From NCBI RefSeq assembly GCF_004331465.1, contig NZ_SJKB01000009.1, positions 124,001 to 188,000 of the forward strand: a stretch of 64,000 nt of DNA, written 5' to 3'. The notes beneath the pieces are model-generated. The model did not search any database. It was not told the DNA's origin and saw nothing but the letters and a program-made list of their open reading frames with translations. Shown here piece after piece: positions 1 to 9,056 of this stretch (position 1 is its first letter; each line of letters starts with the position of its first letter). Made by a program: the position numbers and the translations under genes. This DNA is from Kribbella pittospori. GTDB lineage: Bacteria > Actinomycetota > Actinomycetes > Propionibacteriales > Kribbellaceae.

Positions 1-899
1 GCGACGCCCAGGTTCTGCGTCGGGCTCAAGTACGCCGTCACCGCCGTCGAGATCCCGCCCAGCCCGTGATCGGCCAGCGGCTGGACGGCGCCGCCGAGTC
101 CCGCGATCAGTACGGCGAGCGGCCCGGTCCAGGTGGCCGCCGACTCCGCGTTCGGCGCGAACCGGGTGGTCAGCGCGAAGACGAGCCCGCATCCGGCCAG
201 GAACAACGGCAGCCAGGTGAGCGAGTGGATCAGGTCCGTGAGGTCGATCCGGGTCGCCCAGGCCGTCGCCGCGGTCGCCTGGTGGAAGAACGAGTGGTAC
301 TTCATCGGCTCGCCACCGAGCCACGGTGTCGAGATCGGTACGTCGTACTTCGCGCTGGCGGCCAGAGCCTGCTGGAAGGCGAGGTCCGGGTACGAGCGCA
401 GCGGATCCGTGTACGCCGGGGTGAACTGTCCCGGCCCACGCCGGTAGACCACCAGGACGACGATGGCCGTCGTCGCCGCGAGCAACCAGGCCTGCAGAGG
501 CCTGAGTGGTACGTCGACCGGGCGCCAGACCCTCGCCCGTACGTCACGATCCGCGAGGACGATCACCAGCACCACGGGCGCCCAGACCCACGACCAGGCC
601 TGCAGCCCGATCGAGGCACAGGCCAGATAAACGATGATCTGTGCCGCTGTCCCGACCGCGAAGCCGGCGGCGAGATCCTCGACCAGGTTCCGCCCGTAGC
701 TCCCGATCAGGCGCCACAGCGCGAACCCGGGCAGCGCGATCCCGAAGCAGATGAACAGCACGAACCGGCCGACCTCACCGACAGTCGAATCCTGGAGCAG
801 CAGCGCGATCGCCAGGATCAGGACGGCGAGACCCGCCAGCAGGCCGGACAGGGAAGGACCCGCCGTCCGCGGCCCCCGTCGCCTCGCCCTCGCCCGCAT
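1..899 (-). CDS. GT-C-like polytopic membrane protein, C-terminal part outside window
   Basis: The reverse strand reads open from an ATG at 899 to the left edge, so the gene is cut at its 3' end. The visible 299 residues start with a basic stretch (about 12 residues) and continue with several hydrophobic helices. A loop near residue 175-200 has a Tyr-Pro-Asp-Leu segment, and near 210 a Gly-Glu-Pro-Met-Lys-Tyr-His motif followed by Phe-Phe-His. The same loop, with Gly-Glu-Pro-Leu-Gln-Tyr-His-Trp-Phe, is present in the protein at 6640-8940, so the two belong to one family. The layout (multiple helices with conserved polar loop residues between them) resembles GT-C glycosyltransferases that use lipid-linked sugars, but no catalytic residue is proven. 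It is divergent from the GT2 gene at 1027, with 127 bp between them. Confidence 0.75.
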   Translation of the reverse strand, partial: MRARARRRGPRTAGPSLSGLLAGLAVLILAIALLLQDSTVGEVGRFVLFICFGIALPGFALWRLIGSYGRNLVEDLAAGFAVGTAAQIIVYLACASIGLQAWSWVWAPVVLVIVLADRDVRARVWRPVDVPLRPLQAWLLAATTAIVVLVVYRRGPGQFTPAYTDPLRSYPDLAFQQALAASAKYDVPISTPWLGGEPMKYHSFFHQATAATAWATRIDLTDLIHSLTWLPLFLAGCGLVFALTTRFAPNAESAATWTGPLAVLIAGLGGAVQPLADHGLGGISTAVTAYLSPTQNLGV

Positions 900-1015
900 G
901 GCGGCAAGCCTAATGTGAACCCTGTCGCGTCACGAATGCGCAGTGTCACCGCGGGTGGTGGACGCGAGCGCCCTGTGCCCGCGGGGTGGCGCTCTTCCGA
1001 GTAGTCTCCGGAACC

Positions 1016-1021
1016 GGAGGT
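1016..1021 (+). promoter_or_regulatory. Ribosome binding site fixing the GT2 start
   Basis: GGAGGT lies 6 nt before the ATG at 1027. It decides for this ATG over earlier in-frame starts (from 943), whose extra residues do not look like a glycosyltransferase N-terminus. Confidence 0.7.
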
Positions 1022-1026
1022 CCTCT

Positions 1027-2022
1027 ATGCGAACCGAACAGTCCGTACTTTCCGTCGTCGTGCCGATGTACGACGAGGAGGAAGTGCTGCCGCTGTTTCT
1101 CGAGCGGATGCATCCGTTGCTGGACGGTCTCGGGATCTCTTACGAACTGATCGTGGTGGACGACGGCAGCCGCGACCGGACCGCGACGCTGTTGTTGGAG
1201 GCCGCGAGGGACTGGCCGCAGCTGCGCATCGTACGGCTGCTGCGCAACAGCGGTCATCAGGCGGCGCTGTCGGCCGGGTTCCGGCGGGCGCGGGGTGAGT
1301 TCCTGGTGACGATCGATGCGGATTTGCAGGACCCGCCGGAGGTGATCGCAGAATTCCTCGCGGCGGTGCGGGAGCAGGATGTGGATGTGGTGTACGGCGT
1401 CCGGTCGGACCGGTCGAGCGACACCTGGGTGAAGCGGACGACCGCTCGGATGTACTACCGGTTGATGTGCCGGCTCGTGGGCGAGGAGATCCCGTTCGAC
1501 GCCGGTGATTTCCGGTTGGTGTCACGGCGCGTGGTCGAGGCGGTGAACGCGCTGCCGGAGGACGGCCGGGTGTTCCGGCTGGTGATTCCGTGGCTGGGCT
1601 TCCCGAGCACGGAGGTCAAGTACGTCCGCGCGGAGCGGGGTGCCGGGACGACGAAATACAGCTTCACCAAGATGCTCCGGCTGGCCTTCGACAGCGTGAC
1701 CGCGTTCTCGGCGGCGCCGTTGCGGCTGGCGACCTGGCTCGGGTTGCTCGGTGGGTTGCTGTCGTGTGCAGTGGTGATCGGTGCGCTGGTCGTCAAGCTG
1801 GCCGGGCGGAGCGTACCTGGCTGGACGTCGACCGTCCTGGCTGTCGGCCTGATCGGTGCGATCCAGTTGCTGTGTCTTGGTCTACTGGGTGAGTACGTCG
1901 CGCGATTGTTCCAGTCGAGTCAGCGCCGGCCCCAGTTCCTCGTCGGCTACGACAGCCTCGACGACTCGGGCCACCACACCTTTTCCGAGACAGCCGACGC
2001 GCCGGACAAGGACATGCCCTAA
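1027..2022 (+). CDS. GT2 polyprenyl-phosphate sugar transferase (GtrB/DPM1-like)
   Basis: 331 residues. The N-terminal GT-A domain begins with the usual Ser-Val-Val-Val-Pro-Met-Tyr strand, has Val-Val-Asp-Asp-Gly-Ser at 43-48 and the metal-binding Asp-Ala-Asp-Leu-Gln-Asp-Pro-Pro at 97-104. Two membrane helices follow at about 235-260 and 275-300, as in GtrB, ArnC and Dpm1-type enzymes. Such proteins load a sugar from a nucleotide donor on to polyprenyl phosphate at the inner face of the membrane; the lipid-linked sugar then serves GT-C enzymes outside. Three GT-C-like proteins are encoded close by, which fits. The sugar cannot be told from sequence. The start is set by a GGAGGT ribosome binding site. 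Confidence 0.88.
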   Translation: MRTEQSVLSVVVPMYDEEEVLPLFLERMHPLLDGLGISYELIVVDDGSRDRTATLLLEAARDWPQLRIVRLLRNSGHQAALSAGFRRARGEFLVTIDADLQDPPEVIAEFLAAVREQDVDVVYGVRSDRSSDTWVKRTTARMYYRLMCRLVGEEIPFDAGDFRLVSRRVVEAVNALPEDGRVFRLVIPWLGFPSTEVKYVRAERGAGTTKYSFTKMLRLAFDSVTAFSAAPLRLATWLGLLGGLLSCAVVIGALVVKLAGRSVPGWTSTVLAVGLIGAIQLLCLGLLGEYVARLFQSSQRRPQFLVGYDSLDDSGHHTFSETADAPDKDMP

Positions 2023-2034
2023 GCTCCGTGCCTG

Positions 2035-2787
2035 ATGAGTTGGTACGACGCGCTCGAGGCCGGTGAACTGACCGTGCGGCCGTCCGTGGAGGCGGCGAAG
2101 CGGTTCGGCGTCTCGATCGACCGGATGTCGGTGTCCGCCTCGGCAGGTACGTCGCTGGCCGAGGTGCTGGCAGCGGTGGAGAGGTCGACGGCCGAGGTCA
2201 TCGTGTTGCGCTACCCGGCACGGGAGACGACCTGGTTCTCCGCGCTGGCGAGCGGTCCGCGCCAGGCGCTACTGGCCGGCACCGTCGTCTACTGGTCTCT
2301 CGCGGTCGGCAAGGGGCGGCGGCCTGCGCCCCTGGCCGGGTTCACCACCCGGGTGGAGGAGTCGGTCGACGACGAACTGGTGGACGACCTGGTCGCGGAC
2401 ATCTTCGGCGACTCCGGGAACCACTACTGCGCCACCCCGGTGTTCGATCGCTCCCGCGCGCTGGCTGGACGGCAGGAGTGGGGGCGGCGGCGGATCGCAC
2501 ACACCGGCGCGGTGGTGCTGCGTGGTCCCGACCGACGGGTGCTGGCGGTGGCCTCGATCGACCGGCAGAGGTCCTGGACCGAGATCGAGCTGGCCGGCGT
2601 TCTACCGGCTGAGCAGGGCCGGGGCCGGTACGGCCACCTGCTCGCCGCGATCGAGGATGCCTGCACGACCAGGCGTCTGGTGGTCTCTGCACAGGCCCAC
2701 CAGACGGGCATCCAGCGAATCTGGGCTCGCTACGGCTTCGAGCCGGTGCACAACCTGGTCACGATCCATCTCGTCGCCGCTACGTAG
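2035..2787 (+). CDS. GNAT acetyltransferase, WecD-like
   Basis: 250 residues. The C-terminal half (about 150-245) has the GNAT acetyl-CoA motif Arg-Gly-Arg-Tyr-Gly-His-Leu-Leu after a beta strand, and ends with an Arg-Tyr-Gly-Phe-Glu-Pro segment typical of strand 6 of the fold. The N-terminal half includes an Arg-Tyr-Pro-Ala-Arg-Glu-Thr-Thr-Trp-Phe stretch and a Thr-Val-Val-Tyr-Trp-Ser segment that recall WecD, which N-acetylates an amino sugar nucleotide. It follows the GT2 gene by 12 bp on the same strand and converges with pseF. A role in acylating a surface amino sugar is inferred from position. PseH is a separate gene at 20222-20731, so this enzyme would act on another sugar or position. 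Confidence 0.7.
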   Translation: MSWYDALEAGELTVRPSVEAAKRFGVSIDRMSVSASAGTSLAEVLAAVERSTAEVIVLRYPARETTWFSALASGPRQALLAGTVVYWSLAVGKGRRPAPLAGFTTRVEESVDDELVDDLVADIFGDSGNHYCATPVFDRSRALAGRQEWGRRRIAHTGAVVLRGPDRRVLAVASIDRQRSWTEIELAGVLPAEQGRGRYGHLLAAIEDACTTRRLVVSAQAHQTGIQRIWARYGFEPVHNLVTIHLVAAT

Positions 2788-2815
2788 GGCCGTTGCGTGA
2801 TGCAGGGCTCCGCTG

Positions 2816-3547
2816 TCACTCGCCGAGCTTCTTCTGTTCGATATGCGCGTTCAGCGCCGCCAGCTCCGGGTGCGAGTCCATCAGCGCGACCAGTTCGGCG
2901 CAGTTCAGCTTCGCCGCGGCGAACTCCTCGATCAGGGTGCTGAGCAACTTCCGGTCGTCCTCGGTGTCCAGGGTCAGCCGGTACCTCGACCCGTCGCCAC
3001 CGTCCCAGGCAACGTTGACCAGTCGCATGTCGCCGGCCCGGTTCTGGTGCAGGTAGGTGGTCACGTGCTCGCGGTCGACCGGCAGCGTCGCGACCTCGTC
3101 GGCCTGCAGGAGCCGGGCAGCAGAGAAGACCTCGTAGTCCATGCCGCGCGGGTAGGTCCGGGTCAGGCAGTTCGACACGTACACGTTGCCGGCGTTCTCG
3201 GCGCGGTACCGTTCGACTCCCTCGGCAATGACCGCGGGGTCGATCAGCGGGCAGTCGGAGGTGACCCGGACGACGCCGGTCAGGTCGTGCTCGCGGATCG
3301 CGCCCGCGAACCGGGACAGCACGTCGAGCTCGCTGCCGCGGTACACCGGGAAGCCGAGCTCGGTCGACAGCTCGACGATGGGTTCGTCGGCGGGGTTGGT
3401 CGTGGTCGCCACGATCACCGGCAGGCCGGTCTGGGCGAGCCGCTCCAGGTGGTGGTGCAGGTAGCTCTTGCCGCCCGCGGTGAGCAGGACCTTCGCGGGT
3501 AGCCGGGTGCTGGTCGCCCGGGCCTGGGTGATGATGCCGATCGTCAT
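2816..3547 (-). CDS. pseF: Pseudaminic acid cytidylyltransferase (PseF/SpsF family)
   Basis: 243 residues. The N-terminus has the nucleotidyltransferase signature with Gln-Ala-Arg-Ala-Thr-Ser-Thr-Arg-Leu-Pro-Ala-Lys at 8-19, followed by Thr-Ser-Asp-Cys-Pro-Leu-Ile-Asp near 96-103 and a C-terminal Leu-Thr-Leu-Asp-Thr-Glu-Asp-Asp. This is the SpsF/PseF family, which activates a sugar or nonulosonic acid with CTP. With pseB and pseC directly upstream on the same strand, and pseG, pseH and pseI in the same 18 kb, CMP-Pse formation is the most likely role. The start is the ATG at 3547; a longer reading upstream has no support and overlaps the pseC gene end. Spacing to pseC is 74 bp. Confidence 0.82.
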   Translation of the reverse strand: MTIGIITQARATSTRLPAKVLLTAGGKSYLHHHLERLAQTGLPVIVATTTNPADEPIVELSTELGFPVYRGSELDVLSRFAGAIREHDLTGVVRVTSDCPLIDPAVIAEGVERYRAENAGNVYVSNCLTRTYPRGMDYEVFSAARLLQADEVATLPVDREHVTTYLHQNRAGDMRLVNVAWDGGDGSRYRLTLDTEDDRKLLSTLIEEFAAAKLNCAELVALMDSHPELAALNAHIEQKKLGE

Positions 3548-3621
3548 GAAGCCACTTTCGTGTCCAGGATCTTCGCCTGCTCGCGACTGTACGCGGCTGA
3601 CAGGCGCAACAATGTCACGAC

Positions 3622-4746
3622 TCAGGACACCAGGTTCGTCAGGGTCTCGATCACCCGATCGACGTCGGCATCGGTCAGGTCCGGATACATCGGCAGTGAG
3701 ATCTCCTCGCGGTAGTACTGTTCCGCATTCGGGCACATGCCGCGTTCGTAGCCGGCGTTGGCGAACACCGGGTGCCAGTACACCGGGATGTAGTTGACCT
3801 GGACGCCGATGCCGGCGGCCCGCAGTCCCTCGAAGATCTCGCGGCGGCGGCCGCCGACGATCCGGACCGGATACAGATGCCAGGCCGGGTCGACGTAGTC
3901 GCGCTGAGCCGGGATCCGGACACCGTCGACAAGCTCGAGCGCCTCGTTGTAGCGCGCGGTGATCTCGCGGCGCCGCTTCGTGAAGTCGGCCAGCCGCTTC
4001 AACTGGGACAGACCGAGCGCGCAGGCGATGTCGGTGAGTCGGTAGTTCACCCCGAACTCGTGCACCTCCTGATGCCACGGGCCCTCGTCGGTGATCTGGA
4101 ACCGGGCCGGGTCGCGGACCAGGCCGATGAAGTGGAACTCGTGCACCCGCTGAGCGACGGCCGGGTCCTTGGCGACGACCGCGCCACCCTCACCGGTGGT
4201 CAGGTTCTTCGTCGGGAAGAACGACATCGTGGTGACGTCGGCCAGATCGCCGACCGGGCGGCCCTTGTAGAACCCGCCGACCGAGTGCGCGGCGTCGCCC
4301 AGCGTCTTCGCGCCGACCCCGTCCGCGATCGCCTGCAGCGCGTCGTAGTCGGCCGCATGGCCCGCGTAGTCGACGGCCGCGATCACCTTGGTGCGGTCGG
4401 TGACGACCGCTTCGACGGCCGCGGGGTCGAGCAGCGCGGTATCCGCCTCGACATCGGCGAAGACGACCTTGGCGCCCATGATCGCGGCGCAGGACGCGGT
4501 CGCGACGAAGGTCATCGGCGTGGTCACGACCTCGTCGCCGGGGCCGATCCCGAGTCCGGCGTACGCCATGTGCAGCGCCGCCGTGCCGGACGTGCAGCTG
4601 ACCGCGCGGTGTCCGCCGGCGAGCTCCGAGACCGCGTTCTCGAACGCAGTGACGGTCGGGCCGGTGGTCAGCCAGTCACCGCGCAGGACCGCGACGACGG
4701 CCTCGACGTCCTCGTCCGAGATGGACTGGCGGCCGTAGGGGAGCAT
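3622..4746 (-). CDS. pseC: UDP-4-keto-6-deoxy-sugar aminotransferase PseC
   Basis: 374 residues, the normal length for DegT/DnrJ/EryC1/StrS aminotransferases. Gly-Asp-Trp-Leu-Thr-Thr-Gly-Pro is at 23-30, Gly-Thr-Ala-Ala-Leu-His at 54-59, Asp-Ala-Ala-His-Ser at 151-155 and the PLP lysine is Lys180 in Ser-Phe-Phe-Pro-Thr-Lys-Asn-Leu. PseC transfers an amino group to C4 of the product of PseB to give UDP-4-amino-4,6-dideoxy-AltNAc. Its ATG overlaps the stop of pseB (ATGA), so the two are translationally coupled, which supports the assignment over other DegT-family roles. Confidence 0.9.
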   Translation of the reverse strand: MLPYGRQSISDEDVEAVVAVLRGDWLTTGPTVTAFENAVSELAGGHRAVSCTSGTAALHMAYAGLGIGPGDEVVTTPMTFVATASCAAIMGAKVVFADVEADTALLDPAAVEAVVTDRTKVIAAVDYAGHAADYDALQAIADGVGAKTLGDAAHSVGGFYKGRPVGDLADVTTMSFFPTKNLTTGEGGAVVAKDPAVAQRVHEFHFIGLVRDPARFQITDEGPWHQEVHEFGVNYRLTDIACALGLSQLKRLADFTKRRREITARYNEALELVDGVRIPAQRDYVDPAWHLYPVRIVGGRRREIFEGLRAAGIGVQVNYIPVYWHPVFANAGYERGMCPNAEQYYREEISLPMYPDLTDADVDRVIETLTNLVS

Positions 4747-5729
4747 CAGACGTCGCTCTCGAGGATCTTGGTGATCTCCTCGATCGAGTACCACTCGTCG
4801 TTGTTGTCCGAGGTGTAGTGGAAGCCCTCGGCGACCGGGATGCCGTGGGCCGGCGGGCTGTAACCCCAGGTTGCCAGGTCCGGCTGCAGGACATAACGCT
4901 CGCCGATCGCGAGCGCGCGGCGGCCTTCCTCCGGGCTGATCATCTCCTCGTGCAGCTTCTCGCCGGGCCGCAGGCCCACGTCGTGCAGCGCGGCGCCGGG
5001 CGCGATCGCCTGGGCCAGGTCGGTGATCTTCATCGACGGGATCCGCGGCACGTACAGCTCGCCGCCCTGCATCAGCTCGAAGGAGTCGACCACGAACCGG
5101 ACGGCCTGCGGCAGCGTGATCAGGAACCGGGTGCAGCGCAGGTCGGTGATAGGCAGCGACTTGCCCTCGGCGTGCAGCGCCTTGAACTTCGGGATGATCG
5201 AGCCCCGGCTGCCGATGACGTTGCCGTACCGGACCACGCTGAAGCGGGTGTCGTACGCCGCGGCGTAGTGGTTGCCGGTGATGAACAGCTTGTCGGCGGT
5301 CAGCTTGGTCGCGCCGTACAGGTTGATCGGGCTGGACGCCTTGTCGGTGGACAGCGCGACAACCTTCTTCACCCCGGTGTCGATGCTGGACTCGATCACG
5401 TTCTGTGAGCCGATCACATTCGTCTTCACGTACTCCCACGGGTTGTACTCCGCGGTGTCGACCTGCTTCAGCGCGGCCGCGTGCACGACGTAGTCGACCT
5501 TGTGCATGGCCCGGTCCAGCCGGTCCTTGTCGCGGATGTCGCCGATGAAGAACCGCAGCCGGGGATCGTCGCCGAAAAGGTGACGGACCTCCCACTGCTT
5601 CAGCTCGTCCCGGCTGAACACGATGATCCGGCGCGGGTCGAGATTGTCCAATGCGTAGCGGATGAACGCCTTACCGAAGGAGCCGGTACCTCCAGTGACG
5701 AGGATGTCGGAGCCGGTCAGGATAGACAC
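4746..5729 (-). CDS. pseB: UDP-GlcNAc 4,6-dehydratase (5-inverting) PseB
   Basis: 327 residues. The extended SDR fold opens with Gly-Gly-Thr-Gly-Ser-Phe-Gly at 13-19 (NADP binding). The PseB/FlaA1 catalytic set is visible: Asp129-Lys130 in Ser-Thr-Asp-Lys-Ala and Tyr138/Lys142 in Leu-Tyr-Gly-Ala-Thr-Lys-Leu. The length fits the short, soluble PseB class; there is no membrane domain as in PglF or WbpM. It catalyses the first Pse step, dehydration with C5 inversion of UDP-GlcNAc. It leads a minus-strand unit followed by coupled pseC and then pseF. The 89 bp upstream, shared with the end of the methyltransferase gene, should hold the promoter, but no clear -35/-10 pair could be picked. Confidence 0.92.
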   Translation of the reverse strand: MSILTGSDILVTGGTGSFGKAFIRYALDNLDPRRIIVFSRDELKQWEVRHLFGDDPRLRFFIGDIRDKDRLDRAMHKVDYVVHAAALKQVDTAEYNPWEYVKTNVIGSQNVIESSIDTGVKKVVALSTDKASSPINLYGATKLTADKLFITGNHYAAAYDTRFSVVRYGNVIGSRGSIIPKFKALHAEGKSLPITDLRCTRFLITLPQAVRFVVDSFELMQGGELYVPRIPSMKITDLAQAIAPGAALHDVGLRPGEKLHEEMISPEEGRRALAIGERYVLQPDLATWGYSPPAHGIPVAEGFHYTSDNNDEWYSIEEITKILESDV

Positions 5730-5818
5730 GTCGTTGGGACCCTTCTTCAGGCCAGTTCGGGTCGGGGCGCACGGAGCGCAAGTCCGTACGATAGCTGCCC
5801 AACCAGCAGGAGCCTCAA

Positions 5819-6559
5819 TCAGTACCCGGTCTGGGCGATGACCCCGGCCGGATCCTGCCGCCGGGCGCGGACCAGCACCGAGACGCCGGGAAGCTTGCCG
5901 ACAGGCAAATACCGTTCAGCGGCAATGACCGCGCTGAGTCCGAGGTTGACGAGCGGGGACAGGTCCTCCAGGTCACTGCCCGTGCTCCTCTTCCGCCGCC
6001 AGGCCGCCACCGGCCGGAGCAGAACGTTCCACGACCTGACCTCCTCGATCCGCAGGCCGGCCGATGAGAGCAAGCTCAGCAGACCCTCCCGGTCGTACCG
6101 GCGGAAATGCCCGACGGCGGTGTCGTGCTCGCTCCACAGTTCCATGTCGCACGGTACGGCGACCAAGGCGGTGCCACCGGGCCGAAGGACCCGGGCGATC
6201 TCGCGGACCGCGGACTTGTCGTCCTCGATGTGCTCCAGCACGTCGTACGCGACGACGAGGTCCATCGCCTCGTCGGCCATGGGCAGCGCGACCGCGTCTC
6301 CACGGATCACCGGGAGACCGCGCCCGTGCGCGACTCCCGCTCCCTCCTCGCCGTACTCCAGCGCCGTGGCGTCCCATCCCCGGCCACGCAGCACCCTGGT
6401 GTTCCCGCCGCCGGCTGCGCCGATGTCGAGCGCCCGGCCCGGCTTCTCGCCGGTCCTCACGAGCGCGTCGAGCGACCGGGCGAGCACTCTGCGTCGCTCG
6501 CGGTACCACCAGTGCTGGTCCTCGAGTGCGGCGAGCTTGCGGACCTCCGCTGCCTCCAT
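5819..6559 (-). CDS. Class I SAM-dependent methyltransferase
   Basis: 246 residues from the ATG at 6559. The start is chosen because Ala-Leu-Glu-Asp-Gln-His-Trp-Trp-Tyr-Arg near residue 10-20 is the usual beginning of this family; a TTG further upstream would add 16 residues. Motif I is Ala-Leu-Asp-Ile-Gly-Ala-Ala-Gly-Gly-Gly at about 43-52, and Tyr-Asp-Val-Leu-Glu-His-Ile is at about 100. These are Methyltransf_11-type enzymes often found in surface polysaccharide clusters, where they methylate a sugar or a polyprenyl-linked glycan. It follows the GT-C-like gene (6640-8940) on the same strand after 80 bp. The substrate is unknown. Confidence 0.8.
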   Translation of the reverse strand: MEAAEVRKLAALEDQHWWYRERRRVLARSLDALVRTGEKPGRALDIGAAGGGNTRVLRGRGWDATALEYGEEGAGVAHGRGLPVIRGDAVALPMADEAMDLVVAYDVLEHIEDDKSAVREIARVLRPGGTALVAVPCDMELWSEHDTAVGHFRRYDREGLLSLLSSAGLRIEEVRSWNVLLRPVAAWRRKRSTGSDLEDLSPLVNLGLSAVIAAERYLPVGKLPGVSVLVRARRQDPAGVIAQTGY

Positions 6560-6639
6560 AGCCAAAGCTTGGGGTCTGACGAGGGCCAACGCCAGCGCTT
6601 TGAGCAATCACGTGAACGTTTCGGCCCGCCGCACGGCGG

Positions 6640-8940
6640 TCAGCGAGTACCGAGCTCGTAGATCTTGACCTCGCCGTCCTGGTAGCGCAGCACCGCCAGC
6701 TCATCCAACTTCGTGGACACCGGTCCCTCCCGCCGGTCAGCGTAGATCCAGCGTGCGCCGTACTGCCGTTGGGCCTGCTTCAGCACCTCTGCGGTCGGCG
6801 CCGTCAGGACCTGAAGGGAGAGCTGGACGCGATCCGGCCACGGCGACGGCTGGACCCTGTACATCCTGCCGTCGGCACCGTTGGTGGCCAAAGCCTGCTG
6901 GGTGTAGGCCCAGCCCTCCATCACGGTTCGGCGCCCCGCCATCCCGCTGACGAGATACCCCCGCGCATCGCAACCAGGCTCCCGAGGACCGGCTGACAGG
7001 CACCAACTGCCGGTGACCACCACGTCCGACGGCGCCGAGTGCGCCTCGAGCCACAGCGCGGCCGCCTGCTCGTCCGGATGCACCAGGCTGCTCGCCGCAC
7101 GGTAGGTACCGTCCGTCCGGACGGCGACGTACGAGTCCCTGGCCAGGCGTACGACGGACAGCGCTGTCACCACGAGGACGAGCACGGCGAGGCCGAGTCC
7201 ACGGTGTCCCGGCCGGCGGCGCCTCATCAGCAACCAGCCGGCGGCCAGCAGCGCCGTCAGCACGGCGGTAACCAGCAGTGGCCGTACGAGTGCATCGACC
7301 TGAGCCGCTCTGGAAGCTCCCTGCCGGAGGGCTGCCGGTTGCGTGACCTCGTAGAACACAACGCCGAGCACCAGTGCGGACACACTGACCAGTACGAGGG
7401 TGCGGCGGCTGCGGCCTTCGAAGGCGACCGCCACCAGCCAAGCCGCAGCGGCGGCTGCGAACGGCACGACGCTGCGGAGAAAGTACTGCTGGCCCCCCGA
7501 GGGGTGACTGACCAGCAGCATGCCGGCCCAGGCACCCGTGAGGGCTCCGGCCAGCAGCCAGGCGACCGGATCGCGCCTGGTCGACCGAACCAGAAGCAGG
7601 GCGAAACCGGTGAGCAGCCCGGCGTACGACACCAGGATCAGTCCGAGCATGACCGCAACTCCGGCGATCGCCGTCGAGTCGCCAGAGGTCAGCGACGGCA
7701 GCAGCAGGCCGCCGGTGCCCGGCAAGGACTGGTCGTCGGTGATCCCGCGGTAGTCCGCCCGGAACCTGGCGATGGCCAGGAACTGGAACCCTGATCCACT
7801 GGTGCTGCCGGCGATGAAGCGCAAGGTGCCGAGCATGGCGAGCATCAGGATCAGGCCCGCGCCGGTCGAACGCCACAGCAGCTTCCGGTCCCGGATCAGG
7901 ACGAACAGCGCGGCCAGTCCGACGCCGCCGATCAGGAGGGGCAAGGTCGACGGTTTCGATCCACCGGCGATGACCGCCAACGCCGCAGCGAGCACCCAGG
8001 CGCCTCGGCCGCCGCTGCGACGGAACAGGGCGTCGACGAGGAAGATCGCCGCCGCGGTTCCGGTGACGAGGCTGAAGGTCGTGGAAGGGCTGAGCAGACT
8101 CGCGGATCCGGTAGGCACGACGATCAGTGCAGCCAGCACTCCGGTCCACCACACCTTGCTGACCTGCCGGGCCAGGGACGCGCACACGAGCAGCACGACA
8201 ACCGCCTGCGGCAGCAGCCAGAGCCGGAAGTACACCAAGGCGGGCGAGAGTCGAGTGATGTCCGCCGCGCCGGCCATGTCGGCGTTGGCGAACCAGTGGT
8301 ACTGCAGCGGTTCACCGGCCACCTGCGGCAATTGCGGCGGCACCGACCGCATCAGCTCGTTCACCATCGACAGGTGGAACAGCAGGTCCTGGTAATAGGA
8401 CGTTCCGTCCGGCGGCGGCTTGTGGTCGGACAGTGAAGTGAAGGTGACGAAGGCGACCAGCAAGGTCGCGCAGCTCGCCAGACCCCAGGACCATGCCACC
8501 GGCAGCGGAGCCGGCGTCGCGATCCGCCAGCACTGCCGCAGCCGAGGCAGTACCGCGAAGACGGCCAGGACGAGCATCGGCCAGACGACCAGCCAGGTTT
8601 GCTGCCCCAGAGCCGTGAAGATCGCCCAGCCCAGCAATTGGTGGGCCATTCCGACCGCTGCACCCAAGCCGACGTCCTCGGCCCAGTTGCCGCTGCTTCG
8701 CCACGCGGCCCGCAGCAGCAGTACGCCGGGCAGGACGACGCAGCAGCCGAAATAGACCAAGTAGGCGAGCACGGCCGCCAAGCGCACGTCGATCACAAGC
8801 AGCCCGCCGATGCCGGCCACCACCGGAAGCAACCAAGGAACCATCCGTCCGACGATCGCCGGACCGGGCGAGCCAGGACCCGTGACAACGGGCGGTTCCG
8901 GTGGGGGGATCGCCGTCGTGCCTGATTGTGCGGTGGTCAC
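6640..8940 (-). CDS. GT-C-like polytopic membrane protein with C-terminal soluble domain
   Basis: 766 residues with about a dozen hydrophobic helices between residues 30 and 600 and a soluble C-terminal domain from about 620. A loop near 185-225 reads Tyr-Gln-Asp-Leu-Leu-Phe-His, then Gly-Glu-Pro-Leu-Gln-Tyr-His-Trp-Phe, matching the partial protein at 1-899. The C-terminal domain has Gly-Trp-Ala-Tyr-Thr-Gln-Gln and Tyr-Gly-Ala-Arg-Trp-Ile-Tyr-Ala-Asp; the protein at 22399-24816 has close equivalents of both, so three paralogues are in the window. The fold suggests transfer or polymerisation from lipid-linked sugars at the outer membrane face, but this is inference. It diverges from the gene at 9057. 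Confidence 0.78.
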   Translation of the reverse strand: MTTAQSGTTAIPPPEPPVVTGPGSPGPAIVGRMVPWLLPVVAGIGGLLVIDVRLAAVLAYLVYFGCCVVLPGVLLLRAAWRSSGNWAEDVGLGAAVGMAHQLLGWAIFTALGQQTWLVVWPMLVLAVFAVLPRLRQCWRIATPAPLPVAWSWGLASCATLLVAFVTFTSLSDHKPPPDGTSYYQDLLFHLSMVNELMRSVPPQLPQVAGEPLQYHWFANADMAGAADITRLSPALVYFRLWLLPQAVVVLLVCASLARQVSKVWWTGVLAALIVVPTGSASLLSPSTTFSLVTGTAAAIFLVDALFRRSGGRGAWVLAAALAVIAGGSKPSTLPLLIGGVGLAALFVLIRDRKLLWRSTGAGLILMLAMLGTLRFIAGSTSGSGFQFLAIARFRADYRGITDDQSLPGTGGLLLPSLTSGDSTAIAGVAVMLGLILVSYAGLLTGFALLLVRSTRRDPVAWLLAGALTGAWAGMLLVSHPSGGQQYFLRSVVPFAAAAAAWLVAVAFEGRSRRTLVLVSVSALVLGVVFYEVTQPAALRQGASRAAQVDALVRPLLVTAVLTALLAAGWLLMRRRRPGHRGLGLAVLVLVVTALSVVRLARDSYVAVRTDGTYRAASSLVHPDEQAAALWLEAHSAPSDVVVTGSWCLSAGPREPGCDARGYLVSGMAGRRTVMEGWAYTQQALATNGADGRMYRVQPSPWPDRVQLSLQVLTAPTAEVLKQAQRQYGARWIYADRREGPVSTKLDELAVLRYQDGEVKIYELGTR

Positions 8941-9044
8941 TGGCTTAGTTCAGCACGGTTGCCTCGCCCCCGGCGGTTCGCCGGCGAGGGCTCGCCTGGG
9001 CGGCCGGGTTGCGCCCGGGTGACCGCGTGCCCCGCCGTAGTTGG

Positions 9045-9050
9045 TATAAC
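9045..9050 (+). promoter_or_regulatory. -10 box of a probable leaderless promoter
   Basis: TATAAC sits so that a start point 7 nt downstream would fall on the GTG at 9057. No Shine-Dalgarno sequence precedes that GTG. A leaderless transcript, common in actinobacteria, would explain both facts. No convincing -35 box is seen. Confidence 0.5.
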
Positions 9051-9056
9051 TCTGTG

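Noticed and set aside
66..1004. Long plus-strand open frame over the left edge
   Set aside because: Composition is that of an antisense shadow (Arg/Gly/Pro rich); the opposite strand codes for a clear membrane protein that shares motifs with another gene in the window.
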